Origin: Zoogloea sp.
GTDB lineage: Bacteria > Pseudomonadota > Gammaproteobacteria > Burkholderiales > Rhodocyclaceae
Direction of reading: 5' to 3'
Assembly: GCF_023150065.1 (NCBI RefSeq)
Contig: NZ_JAKLLN010000005.1
Span: 124,001-188,000 of the forward strand
Length of the DNA: 64,000 bases
This document shows, one piece after another, positions 51,935 to 60,900 of this stretch. How positions within the stretch are numbered: position 1 is the stretch's first letter; each line of letters starts with the position of its first letter. The notes under the pieces are model-generated. The model was given only the letters and a program-made list of their open reading frames with translations. It was not told the origin of the DNA and searched no databases. Both the position numbers and the translations under genes were made by a program.

Positions 51935-53548
51935 TCAGCCCTCGGCCAGCAGGCTGGTCGTCAGGGCTTCGGCAACCCGGATGCCATCCACGCCCGCCGA
52001 CAGGATTCCACCCGCGTAGCCCGCCCCTTCGCCCGCCGGGTACAGCCCCTTCACATTGAGACTCTGGCAGTTTTCCCCGCGGGTGATGCGCAGGGGCGAG
52101 GAGGTGCGCGTCTCGACGCCGGTGAGCACCGCGTCGTACATGTTGAAGCCGCGGATCTGCCGGTCGAAGGCCGGCAGGGCTTCACGCATGGCGGTGATGG
52201 CGTAGTCGGGGAGGGCGGTGGACAGATCGCCCAGCTTCACCCCTGGCTTGTAGGAGGGCTCCACGTTGCCCAGGGCCGTCGAGGCCTTGCCCTTCAGGAA
52301 GTCGCCGACCAGCTGGCCCGGCGCCTCGTAGGTGCTGCCGCCGAGCACGAAGGCGCGGCTTTCAAGCTCGCGCTGGAAGGCGATCCCGGCCAGCGGGCCG
52401 CCGGGGTAGTCGTCCGGCGTGATGCTCACCACGATGCCGGCGTTGGCGTTGCGCTCGTTGCGTGAATACTGGCTCATGCCGTTGGTGACCACCCGGTTGG
52501 GCTCCGAGGTGGCGGCCACCACGGTGCCGCCGGGGCACATGCAGAAGCTGTACACCGCACGGCCATTCGAGGCGTGATGCACCAGCTTGTAGTCGGCGGC
52601 GCCCAGCTCCGGGTGGCCGGCATGGGGCCCCAGGCGGGCCTTGTCGATGAGGCTCTGGGGGTGCTCGATGCGAAAGCCCACCGAGAAGGGCTTGGCCTCC
52701 ATGTAAACACCGCGCTCGTGCAGCATCTCGAAGGTGTCCCGGGCGCTGTGCCCGAGGGCCAGCACCACGTGGTTGGTCCGGATCTCGTCGCCATTGGCGG
52801 TGATCACGCCGCGGACCTGACCGTCCTCGATGCGGATGTCGGTGACCCGTTGCTGGAAGCGGATCTCGCCCCCCAGCTGTTCGATCTCGGCGCGCATGGC
52901 CTCGACCATGCCCACCAGCCGGAAGGTGCCGATGTGGGGTTTGGCCACGTAGAGGATCTCGGGCGGTGCACCGGCCTTGACGAACTCGGTGAGCACCTTG
53001 CGGCCGTAATGCTTGGGGTCTTTGATCTGGCTGTAGAGCTTGCCATCCGAAAAAGTGCCGGCGCCGCCTTCACCAAACTGCACGTTGGATTCGGGGTTGA
53101 GGGTGTTCTTGCGCCACAGGCCCCAGGTGTCCTGGGTGCGCTCGCGCACGGCCTTGCCACGCTCCAGCACGATGGGCCGGAAGCCGGCCTGGGCGAGGAT
53201 GAGGGCGGCAAAGATGCCGCAGGGGCCAAAGCCGATGATCACCGGCCGGTGGCTGAATCCGGGTGGGGCCTTGCCGACGAAGTGATAGTCCATGTCGGGC
53301 GTCGGCTTGACGTGCAGGTCGCCGGCAAAGCGCTTGAGCACGGCCGCCTCGTCCTTCACCTCTGCATCGATGATGTAGATGAAGCTGAGGCGCACGTTCT
53401 TGCGGGCGTCGTAGCTGCGCTTGTGGACGGTGAAGCTGATGAGCGCGCTGGCCGGGATGCCCAGGCGCTGGATGATGGCGGCGGGAAGATCCTCGGCCGG
53501 ATGGTCGAGGGGCAGGCGGAGTTCGGAGAGTCGCAGCATGGCGGTCAT
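51935..53548 (-). CDS. FAD-dependent dehydrogenase (COG2509 family)
   Basis: A 537-residue flavoprotein of the uncharacterised COG2509 family. An N-terminal extension (1-95) precedes the dinucleotide-binding fold GFGPCGIFAALILAQAGFRP with acidic residue VLER (about 100-125). Family motifs NVQFGEGGAGTFSDGKL, MCPGGTVVAATSEP and the C-terminal LYPAGEGAGYAGGI (FAD-ATG motif) are clear. The electron donor and substrate are unknown. Start MTAMLRL at 53548 (or MLRL at 53539). Confidence 0.9.
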   Translation of the reverse strand: MTAMLRLSELRLPLDHPAEDLPAAIIQRLGIPASALISFTVHKRSYDARKNVRLSFIYIIDAEVKDEAAVLKRFAGDLHVKPTPDMDYHFVGKAPPGFSHRPVIIGFGPCGIFAALILAQAGFRPIVLERGKAVRERTQDTWGLWRKNTLNPESNVQFGEGGAGTFSDGKLYSQIKDPKHYGRKVLTEFVKAGAPPEILYVAKPHIGTFRLVGMVEAMRAEIEQLGGEIRFQQRVTDIRIEDGQVRGVITANGDEIRTNHVVLALGHSARDTFEMLHERGVYMEAKPFSVGFRIEHPQSLIDKARLGPHAGHPELGAADYKLVHHASNGRAVYSFCMCPGGTVVAATSEPNRVVTNGMSQYSRNERNANAGIVVSITPDDYPGGPLAGIAFQRELESRAFVLGGSTYEAPGQLVGDFLKGKASTALGNVEPSYKPGVKLGDLSTALPDYAITAMREALPAFDRQIRGFNMYDAVLTGVETRTSSPLRITRGENCQSLNVKGLYPAGEGAGYAGGILSAGVDGIRVAEALTTSLLAEG

Positions 53549-53643
53549 GGCGGGGCAGTTGGCCCCGCAGATGGCGTTCGGGCTGCGATTCTAGCCGGAA
53601 TCACCGGGGGCGGTGCGCCCTCCCCGGTGATCCGCCCAGGGCA

Positions 53644-54000
53644 TCAGGCCTTGATGGGCACGAGCTCGGGCTCGGCGATCATCAGCATCTGGCGGTTGAC
53701 CCGGGCGAGCTTGTCCATCTGCCGGGCCACGTTGTACTGGACGCGCTCGGTCAGGCGGTCGATGACCCGGCGCATGTCGTCGCCGAGCTCTTCCATGACG
53801 AGGGAGCGATTCTTCATCTGGATGACGATCCGGCACAGCTTGTCGGCGCCACCGCGGGGGCCGTTGATGTCGGAGAGGCGCACGGTGACGCTCTGGACCA
53901 CGTGGCCGAAGCGGCTGAGGGCGGAACGGACGCGACGGCTGGCGTGATTACGCAGGTTCTTGGCTGCCGGCAGGCCACGGGCCTTGATCTGGACTTCCAT
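53644..54000 (-). CDS. HPF/RaiA-like ribosome-associated protein
   Basis: A 118-residue protein resembling the S30AE (HPF/RaiA) fold: N-terminal strand MEVQIKARGLPA, helix with RVRSALSRFGHVV, strand SVTVRLSDINGPRGGADKLCR, then a helix with the QYNVARQMDK basic face. Length fits short HPF, though the usual lysine-rich 30S-contact helix is modified. It would bind 30S subunits in slow growth. The gene has its own promoter region at 54001-54126 shared with nhaR. Confidence 0.8.
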   Translation of the reverse strand: MEVQIKARGLPAAKNLRNHASRRVRSALSRFGHVVQSVTVRLSDINGPRGGADKLCRIVIQMKNRSLVMEELGDDMRRVIDRLTERVQYNVARQMDKLARVNRQMLMIAEPELVPIKA

Positions 54001-54126
54001 TTTCTCGTCTCCTGTGTGTATCGGAGAGCTCACTATATTGGTATCAATCAATCAGGTAAAGTCGCATTACCTGAAGTATTGTTTCGATATATTCGAAGTG
54101 TTACATCTTCGCCCCGGGAGCCCTGG
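54001..54126. promoter_or_regulatory. AT-rich divergent promoter region of the HPF-like gene and nhaR
   Basis: 126 bases between divergent genes, noticeably AT-rich. GGTATCAATCAATCAGGTAA and TTTCGATATATTCGAAG (with inverted TTCGATATATTCGAA) at about 54074-54099 stand out; the latter is a near-palindromic candidate operator. Confidence 0.4.
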
Positions 54127-55065
54127 ATGAACCTAAAGCATCTCTTCTATTTCTGGAAAACGGCCCGCAGCGGCGGTGTGGTGAAGGCTGGGGAGGCCCT
54201 CCACGTCACGCCGCAGACCATCAGCGGACAGATCCGCCTTCTGGAAGACAGCCTCGACACGCAATTGTTCGCGCGGGATGGTCGCGCCCTTGAGCTGACC
54301 CCGGCCGGCCGCCTGGCCATGGAGTACGCCGACGAGATGTTCTCCCTCAGCGCCGAGCTGGAGCAGGCCCTGCGCCACTATCCCAAGGGGCGCCCGGTGG
54401 AGTTCCGGGTGGGGGTGTCGGATGCGGTGCCCAAGTCGATTGCCTACCGCCTGCTCCGCCCGGCGGTGGACCCGGCCGATCCGGTGCGCATCATCTGCCG
54501 GGAATGGCGGCTCGACCGGCTGCTCACCGAGCTTGCCATCCACAAGCTCGACCTGGTGATCGCCGATTCGCCCATTCCACCGTCGGTGGATGTGCGGGCC
54601 TACAACCACCGACTGGGGGAGTCGGGCCTGAGCTTCATCGCGGCCCGGTCCTTGCTGGACGGGCAGAGCACCGACTTTCCGGCCTGCATGGGCAGCCTGC
54701 CCACCCTGCTGCCGGGAGAGGATTCGGCGATCCGCCGCAAGTTCGAGGACTGGCTCGACCGCAAGCGGCTGAGGCCGCGCATCGCCGGTGAGTTCGACGA
54801 CACGGCCCTGATGACGGCCTTCGGACGCGCCGGCGTGGGGGCCTTCGTGGTGCCGACGGCCATCGAGCAGGAAACCCTGGCCAGCGGTGATCTGGTGGTG
54901 CTGGGGCGGGCCGAGGAGGTGCGCATCGAGTACTACGCGATCTCGGTGGAGCGCCGTCTGACCCACCCCTGCGTGCTGGCCATTTCCGATGCGGCCAAGG
55001 CTGGCCTGGGGGGCATGGATGGGGGAGCCGCCTCATCCGAAGAGGACTCGGGCGCGCCCGCCTGA
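54127..55065 (+). CDS. nhaR: LysR-type regulator NhaR
   Basis: A 312-residue LysR-family regulator whose N-terminus (MNLKHLFYFWKTARSGGVVKAGE) is characteristic of NhaR. The winged helix is at residues 1-60 (LHVTPQTISGQIRLLED) and the effector domain follows. NhaR activates nhaA for sodium/alkali response in enterobacteria, but no nhaA is next to it here; it may act at another locus. The start ATG 54127 follows GGGAGCCCTGG. Confidence 0.92.
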   Translation: MNLKHLFYFWKTARSGGVVKAGEALHVTPQTISGQIRLLEDSLDTQLFARDGRALELTPAGRLAMEYADEMFSLSAELEQALRHYPKGRPVEFRVGVSDAVPKSIAYRLLRPAVDPADPVRIICREWRLDRLLTELAIHKLDLVIADSPIPPSVDVRAYNHRLGESGLSFIAARSLLDGQSTDFPACMGSLPTLLPGEDSAIRRKFEDWLDRKRLRPRIAGEFDDTALMTAFGRAGVGAFVVPTAIEQETLASGDLVVLGRAEEVRIEYYAISVERRLTHPCVLAISDAAKAGLGGMDGGAASSEEDSGAPA

Positions 55066-55078
55066 AGTGCGTCAGGCA

Positions 55079-55116
55079 AAAAAAGACCCCTGCGACGAGG
55101 AGTCCTCGTGCAGGGG
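55079..55116 (-). terminator. terminator of the Tim44-domain gene
   Basis: Hairpin with stem CCCCTGC/GCAGGGG interrupted by one base and continued ACGAGGA/TCCTCGT. On the minus strand it is followed by a run of T (A-run at 55079-55084 on the plus strand), 50 bases past the Tim44-gene stop and close to the nhaR stop. Confidence 0.8.
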
Positions 55117-55164
55117 CTAGGGGGGTACTGCCAGAGTCGGTCGAGGCGGCCTGGCCGCCTTGGC

Positions 55165-56118
55165 TCAGCTGTTCTGCTGAACGCCGGCCACCAGCCAGCC
55201 GCTGTTGCCGCTGCGGGGCTTGGTGAGGTGCCACACCTCGTCGATGCCCTCGGGGGCGGCGTTGGTCTCTTCGCGAAGCAGGCCGGTGAAGCGCACGCTG
55301 ACGATGTAGCGCTCGGCTTCCTCGGTCACATCGACAACCTCGGCGTTGAGGGACACCACGTCGGTCTTCTGACCGGCCGCGCCGTCATCCATCCAGTTCA
55401 TCTTGATCTCGGCGAACATCTCGGGGGTGGTGTACTCGCGGATGTCGTCGAGGTTGCGGGCGTCATTGGCGGCCTGCAGGCGGATGAAGTTGACCTTGGC
55501 GTTGCGCACGAAGGCGTCGGCGTCAAAGTCGGCCGGGATGTTGCCGGCAGCCGCCGTGGTGGCTGCTGCAGCGGCGGCGGCTACGGGGGCGGCGGCCACA
55601 GGGGCGGCAGCACTGCCATAGGCCGGAGTGGCCGACGGGGACTTGTCGTAGCTGCCCTGGTTGGCGGTGTACTGCATGCCACCGGCGCCCGCACCGGCCA
55701 GGGCCGGCTGGTTGGCGGCGGCGCGCTTGCGCAGGAAGAAGCCGATCACGGCGATCACAGCGAAGGCGATCAGGGCCATCATCATCATGGAGGCGAGCTC
55801 TTCACCAAAGCCGAAGTGGGACGCCAGCGCGGCCAGTCCGATACCGGCGGCCAGACCGGCCAGGGGGCCCATCCAGGAGCGCTTGGGTTGTGCGGCAGGG
55901 GCCGCGGCGGCGGCCTGGGAGCGGGCCGGAGCGGCCGCAGCGCCAGGCTGCTGGGCAGGGGTGGCCGGCGTGGCGGTGGGGGCCTTGGGCTGGCTCAGTT
56001 CCTGCCGTTGCATGCCCGACGATTTGCCGCCACCAAAACGCTTGGCGGCATCGGCATCGCCGGCAACGAGGGTCAGGCCCAGCGCCAGGGCGGCGCCCAT
56101 CAGGGCAAAGGATTTCAT
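55165..56118 (-). CDS. Tim44-domain membrane protein
   Basis: A 317-residue protein with a signal peptide (1-24, ending DADA), a low-complexity Ala/Pro/Gln segment, two hydrophobic helices at about 85-100 and 107-128, an Ala-rich spacer and a C-terminal Tim44-like domain (about 180-317: DADAFVRNAKVNFIRLQAANDARNLDDIREYTTPEMFAEI). The domain is shared with mitochondrial Tim44 and MRPL45; the bacterial function is unresolved. It has a dedicated terminator. Confidence 0.88.
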   Translation of the reverse strand: MKSFALMGAALALGLTLVAGDADAAKRFGGGKSSGMQRQELSQPKAPTATPATPAQQPGAAAAPARSQAAAAAPAAQPKRSWMGPLAGLAAGIGLAALASHFGFGEELASMMMMALIAFAVIAVIGFFLRKRAAANQPALAGAGAGGMQYTANQGSYDKSPSATPAYGSAAAPVAAAPVAAAAAAATTAAAGNIPADFDADAFVRNAKVNFIRLQAANDARNLDDIREYTTPEMFAEIKMNWMDDGAAGQKTDVVSLNAEVVDVTEEAERYIVSVRFTGLLREETNAAPEGIDEVWHLTKPRSGNSGWLVAGVQQNS

Positions 56119-56244
56119 TCGTGTCTCCTGTAGTTGGGGGGATCAGCCCTGCAAGGATAGTTTGGGTTTGAATTAAATAAAATCAGAATTGTTGGTAGTT
56201 TGGTTTCGATAAAAATTGAATGTCGAGGGTTTTTGCCGGGCTGC
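56119..56244. other. intergenic region between Tim44-domain and chaN genes
   Basis: AT-rich 126 bases (for example TTGAATTAAATAAAATC near 56167-56183) that should hold the Tim44-gene promoter. No terminator of the chaN operon is clear and no Fur-box match is convincing. Confidence 0.35.
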
Positions 56245-57090
56245 TCAGCTGCGTGGTGCCGGAAAGCCCTTGCAGGGATCGTCCCGCTGGACGGCCGGGG
56301 TGATCCACAGGTGGGTGTAGGCCAGGGGCGGCTCCGTGCTGCGCTCGCTCTCCAGGAAGGCGACGTTGACGATGCGGGCCCCCGGGCGCAGTCGGACCAG
56401 GGCAACGGGCACGCCATAGTCGGCCCGCACGTGGCCGTTACCTGCCACCAGCACGGCAGGGCGTTCGCTCAGGGCGGTGACGCCTACGGCCATGGCGGCG
56501 TCCCGGGCGCGCTGGGCGAGGCGCATGCCCGGCACGCGGGTGGCGGGGAGCTGGCCGCAGTGATCGTCCAGCAGGTCCTTGTCCAGCGTCGCTTGGGCGG
56601 AGGCCGGCAACGGCGCTGTCGCCAGGGTGGCGGCGAGGGTTGGGGGCAGGGCGCTCTCGCCTTCGCGCACCAGCCGGCGGGCCAGGTCGCGGGAGATGTT
56701 TGCGCCGCTCACTCCGATCCGTGCCTGGGCCAGGCCGGCGAAGAGAGGTTCATGGATGGGCCACTGCCAGGATCGAGCGTCGAATCCGGCAGAGCCCAGC
56801 TGCTCTGCCACCGATGGGCCGGCGGTTGGGGCCCAGCTCACCTGCTGCCCGGCTTCCAGGTGTTCGGCGGCGATGGCGGTGGGCGCCAGCTCGGCGATCA
56901 GGGCCGCCCGGCGCTGGTGATGGTGGTGGTTGTCGTGGATCTCGCCGAGGAGCACGAAGTCACTCTGGCGGGCCTGGGCCAGCAGTTCGGCACGGCTGAT
57001 CTCCCGGCCGGTGGCGGTGTCGATGATGCGGTCGGTGGCCTGGGCTGCGCCAGCGACGCAAAGCAGCAGCAAGGCAAGTCGGAGGGTCAT
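56245..57090 (-). CDS. ChaN-family heme-binding iron-regulated protein
   Basis: A 281-residue ChaN/PhuW-like protein. Residues 1-18 are a signal peptide (ending AAQA); Cys11 is not in a good lipobox, so it may be soluble. The family motif FVLLGEIHDNHHHHQRR (GEIHDN at 49-54) contains the His cluster used for heme contact in Campylobacter ChaN. It is the last gene of the operon TonB receptor-CobN-ExbB-DUF2149-ChaN, which supports a heme uptake role. ATG 57090 is chosen because it provides the signal peptide. Confidence 0.87.
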   Translation of the reverse strand: MTLRLALLLLCVAGAAQATDRIIDTATGREISRAELLAQARQSDFVLLGEIHDNHHHHQRRAALIAELAPTAIAAEHLEAGQQVSWAPTAGPSVAEQLGSAGFDARSWQWPIHEPLFAGLAQARIGVSGANISRDLARRLVREGESALPPTLAATLATAPLPASAQATLDKDLLDDHCGQLPATRVPGMRLAQRARDAAMAVGVTALSERPAVLVAGNGHVRADYGVPVALVRLRPGARIVNVAFLESERSTEPPLAYTHLWITPAVQRDDPCKGFPAPRS

Positions 57091-57157
57091 GGTCGGGAGG
57101 GGCGTGGAGGCCGGAAAATCGCCAGGTTCTGCATGGACGAGCCGGACGGGCAGGAGT

Positions 57158-57490
57158 TCAGTGCGGTGCGTCCGTGCCTTCGGGGACATACACGATGGAG
57201 CCGTCCTTCATGCGGTAGGCGACGCCGGCCTTTTCGCCATCGCCGCTGCCGATGGCGCCGCTGGCCTTGTACTGCTCGACCTTTTCACCCTTCTTGATTG
57301 TGATTGCCATGTTCGGCTTGCCCGGATCGGTGATCACGGTCACGTCCTGCTTGCTGAAGGGGTTCATCAGCGGGTTGCGGGCGATGGTGATGAGCAGGGC
57401 GGCGATGACGACCAGGAAGATGTCGATGAGGTTGACCACCGACAGGATGGGGTCTTCGGTGTCGGGTTCGTGCAGGAGCTTCAGGGCCAT
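57158..57490 (-). CDS. DUF2149 membrane protein (heme-type cluster)
   Basis: A 110-residue protein with one helix (ILSVVNLIDIFLVVIAALLITIA, residues 14-36) and a periplasmic tail of KGEKVEQYKASG and DGSIVYVPEG strands. The NLIDIFLVV segment matches the DUF2149 copy at 45177, including the Asp at helix entry. It lies three bases from the ExbB-like gene. Corresponds in position to HmuV-like small membrane partners. Confidence 0.87.
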   Translation of the reverse strand: MALKLLHEPDTEDPILSVVNLIDIFLVVIAALLITIARNPLMNPFSKQDVTVITDPGKPNMAITIKKGEKVEQYKASGAIGSGDGEKAGVAYRMKDGSIVYVPEGTDAPH

Positions 57491-57493
57491 GGT

Positions 57494-57973
57494 TCAGCTC
57501 TCTTGGCGCAGGCGGGCGATGAGGACCATTTCCTCGGCCAGCCAGCGTCGTCGCACGTTGGTGACCCAGAAAGTGATCGACGCGGCGATGAGGGCGAGGA
57601 TGACCGCCGAGAAGGCCACCGTGAGGTTGTGGGAGACCTGGGCCAGATCCCCGTCGGACAGGGATTTGAGCGCTGGCCCCATGGGGATCATGGTGGCCAC
57701 CAGGCCCAGCATGGGGGTGACGCGGCTGGCGACCCGGGGGGCCTCGAGGAGGGTGTGAGCCTGGAGGTCGAGCTCGTCGTCGGTGAGCGTCCGGTTGGCC
57801 CGGAAGGCCCGCACGAGGGGCCGGCCGCCATCGCTGCGTCGGCGCCAGGCGAGGAGGGCGAATTCACCCAGGGACCAGAAGGCAAACAGGAAGAGGATGG
57901 CAATGAGGACGAGGGTGGGCAGCAGGAAGAGCTGCGCCACGTCGTACATGGTGTTTTCGAGGGCGTGGTTCAT
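57494..57973 (-). CDS. MotA/TolQ/ExbB proton-channel family protein (heme-type cluster)
   Basis: A 159-residue three-helix ExbB/TolQ-like protein. Helices lie near residues 14-36, 81-101 and 117-140, with the channel core VTPMLGLVATMIPMGPALKSL nearly parallel to the paralogue at 45563. It is downstream of the CobN-like gene by 24 bases and should form a proton-driven pair with the DUF2149 protein. Confidence 0.92.
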   Translation of the reverse strand: MNHALENTMYDVAQLFLLPTLVLIAILFLFAFWSLGEFALLAWRRRSDGGRPLVRAFRANRTLTDDELDLQAHTLLEAPRVASRVTPMLGLVATMIPMGPALKSLSDGDLAQVSHNLTVAFSAVILALIAASITFWVTNVRRRWLAEEMVLIARLRQES

Positions 57974-57997
57974 GGTGAGAGGCTTGGTTGGTCGTGG

Positions 57998-60900
57998 TTA
58001 GCGATGGGCGTGACGGGCGCGCAGGGCGCCGCCGAGGGTCGCCAGGGCGATGAGTGCCAGGCCCCAGTCGGCACTGGATGCGGGGGGCGGTGCAGGCGGT
58101 GCCACCTTGTCGAGGCGCATGCCCTGGATGGGCGGCGCTTCGGGGGCTGGGGACGGCATCTCAGCGCTCGGGGCGGTGTGGGAGGGTGAGGTTTTCGCCG
58201 CCGGTGCCGGGGCCGCCTGGGCCAGCCCGAAGCCGACGTAGGTGGCCAGCTGCGCGTTGTCGGTCTTTACCTGATGACGGTTGGCCAGCTCCCGGTAGCG
58301 GGCCTTGAGTTCGTCTACTGTGGTCTTGTCGGCCTTCCAGTAGCCCTGGCGGGCGGCTTCGAGCATGCGTTCGATGCTCTGGGCGAGGGCATGGGGGTTC
58401 TGGCGTTCGAACCAGTCCTTCAGGCCGAGCTTGTGCTTGTCGCGCACATAGACATCCACGAACTCCTGCCACTGGTCGTCGCGGACGATCTCCCGGGCCA
58501 CCGACTGCCAGCCGGCGAAGTTGTTGACGCCATCGAGCACCTGCAGGGTGCCGGCGTAGCCTTCCTTCATCAGGCCCTGGATGTAGCCGGGGTGGAAGTT
58601 GCGGGTGGCCAGCTCCTTGGCCAGGAAGCCGGCGGCGCCTTCCACCTTGCCGCCACCGCTGCCCCGCAGGTTGGAGATGTAGAGTTCCGGTGCCTTGCCG
58701 TCCAGGTGGCGGACGGCGAGGGCGATGCCGCCCAGGTACTGGAAGGGGTCGTCGGTGGTGAGCATGCCGTAGAGGTTGGAAGTGCGGGACAGCACCGCGC
58801 CCTCGGTGCCCTTGAGGTGGGCGGCGTAGAGGTTCTCGCCTCCGGTGCCAGGCTGGCCCCACTGGGTCTCGTCGGGGCCGTAGCCGAACTGCATGCGCGA
58901 CAGGTACAGGCGGGCGAGCTTGCGGTCGCCCTCGGCCTTGCCCTTCCAGGTGTCGGTGGCCAGGGCGGCGTCGTCCAGGCCGGTGCCGTAGCGACCGGAT
59001 TCGGACGAGAAGATGCGGGTCTGGGCGGCGTTGCTGGCCTGGGCTTCGCTCCAGCCCTTGGCGCGCAGGGTGGCGGCGATGCGCCGGGAGTTGGCGGCCA
59101 CGGGGTTGTCGGCCTCGTCGGCCTCGGCCGCCAGTTTGGCCGCCTTGGCGAGCAGGCGCATCACGTTGGGGAAGTGGTCACGATACAGGCCGGTGGCTGA
59201 GAGCACCACGTCCACCCGGGGGCGGCCGAGGGCTTCCCGGGGCACGAGGCGGACGTCCTCCACCCGGCCGCCTGCATCCCACACGGGCTCGACGCCCATT
59301 GCCCACAGGGCCTGGGCTTCCAGCAGCCCGAAGTGGCGCATGGTCTCCACCGACCACAGGGTGAAGGTCAGCTTCTGCGGTGCCCTGCGGGCTTTGGCCT
59401 TGTGGGTGGCGAGGAGCTGGTCGAAGGCCTCGCGGCCGGCAGCCCAGGCGGCCCGAGTGGGCACGCGGGATGGGTCGAAGCCATACAGGTTGCGGCCCGT
59501 GGGCAGGGAATCGGGGTTCTTGATCGGGTCGCCCCCGTAGCTGGTGGGGATGTGGCGGCCTTCCAGGCCGGCCAGCAGGGCGCTGATCTCGGGGTGGGCG
59601 TCGAGGGCGGCGTACCACTTGCGGGCTTGCTCGGCGGCGGCGCGTGCCTTGGGAGGCAGTGCGGACAACTCGGCCGTGCCATTCAGGATGGCCTTCAGGC
59701 GTTGGTAGGGGGTGGATTCCTTCAGCCGGGTGTAGTCGCCCACGAGGAGCTCGTCGGCCTCTTCATCCGGGCCGGCGACGCCTTCCCAGAAATCCTTGCC
59801 GACCATCATCAGCACAGTGGCGATGCGGCCTTCTTCGCCGGCGCCCTGGCCGAAGGTGTGGAGGCCCAAGGGCTGTGCCGTGCGGGCCAGTTCGTGGAGA
59901 TGGTCGTGTACCGCGCTGACGAAGGCCGGAAAGTCCTTGCGGATGCGTTCCTCACTCCAGCCGAGATCCTGGTCGATGCGCTCCTTGCGTACTGCGGCGA
60001 TGAACTGGGCGCGGATCTTCTCCTTCACCGCGCCTTCGTCCTGGGCCAGCCAGGCATGGAGCTGATCGTGGATGGCGGTGAGCGTCGCATGCAGGCCGGC
60101 AGGGGCAAAAGGCGGGGTGAGGTGGCTGATGATGGTGGCGCGGCCCCGGCGCTTGGCCTGGGTGGCTTCACCGATGTTGTCCACTATGTAGGGGTAGAAC
60201 ACCGGCACATCGCCGACGGAAAGCATGGGGAAGTCGCTCACCGACAGGCCGCGCTCCTTGCCGGGCAGCCACTCCTGGCTGCCGTGGGTGCCGAAGTGGA
60301 TCAGCGCGTCGCTCCGGGCCTGCTCCCGGGCCCACAGGTAGGCGGCCATATAGAAGTGGGAGGGCGCGGCGCTGGTGGAGTGATACAGCGCTTTTTCCTT
60401 GTTTTCCCAGCGTTCGCCCCGGGGGGGCTGGGGCAGCAGGGCCAGGTGGCCAAGGCGCAGGCGCGGGATGACGAAGCCGGGCTGGCCCCGATGGACGACG
60501 ATCATGGACGAACGCTCGGGCTCACCCCAGCGCTCGTGCAGTTGCTTGCGCACGCTGTCGGGCTGGCTGGCGAGCCAGCGCCGGTAGGTGCTGAGGGGCA
60601 GGTGTTCGGCCAGATCGTCCCGGAGCAGGGATTCGAGGGCGCTGTTGTCGCCGGCGGGCTGGTAGTAGGGGGCGAGGAGGCGCTGGAGCGACAGGGTGAG
60701 TTCCGTTTCGCCCGGCGTTTCGGTGGTGTAGCCGTGGGCCTTGAGGGCGGCGAGGGTGGCGACCAGGCTGCGCGGCAGGTTCATGAAGGAGGCCGAGAGG
60801 TTCTTCTCCCCCGGGGGGTAGTTCCAGAAGAACAGGGTGACGCGCTTGTCCTTGTTGGCCTGGGTCTGCAGCCGGGCCAGGCGCAGGGCTTTGTTGACCA

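Noticed and set aside
56119-56244. Fur box upstream of the Tim44-domain gene
   Set aside because: The AT-rich sequence does not give a convincing 19-bp Fur palindrome; the promoter of the heme operon lies outside the window.
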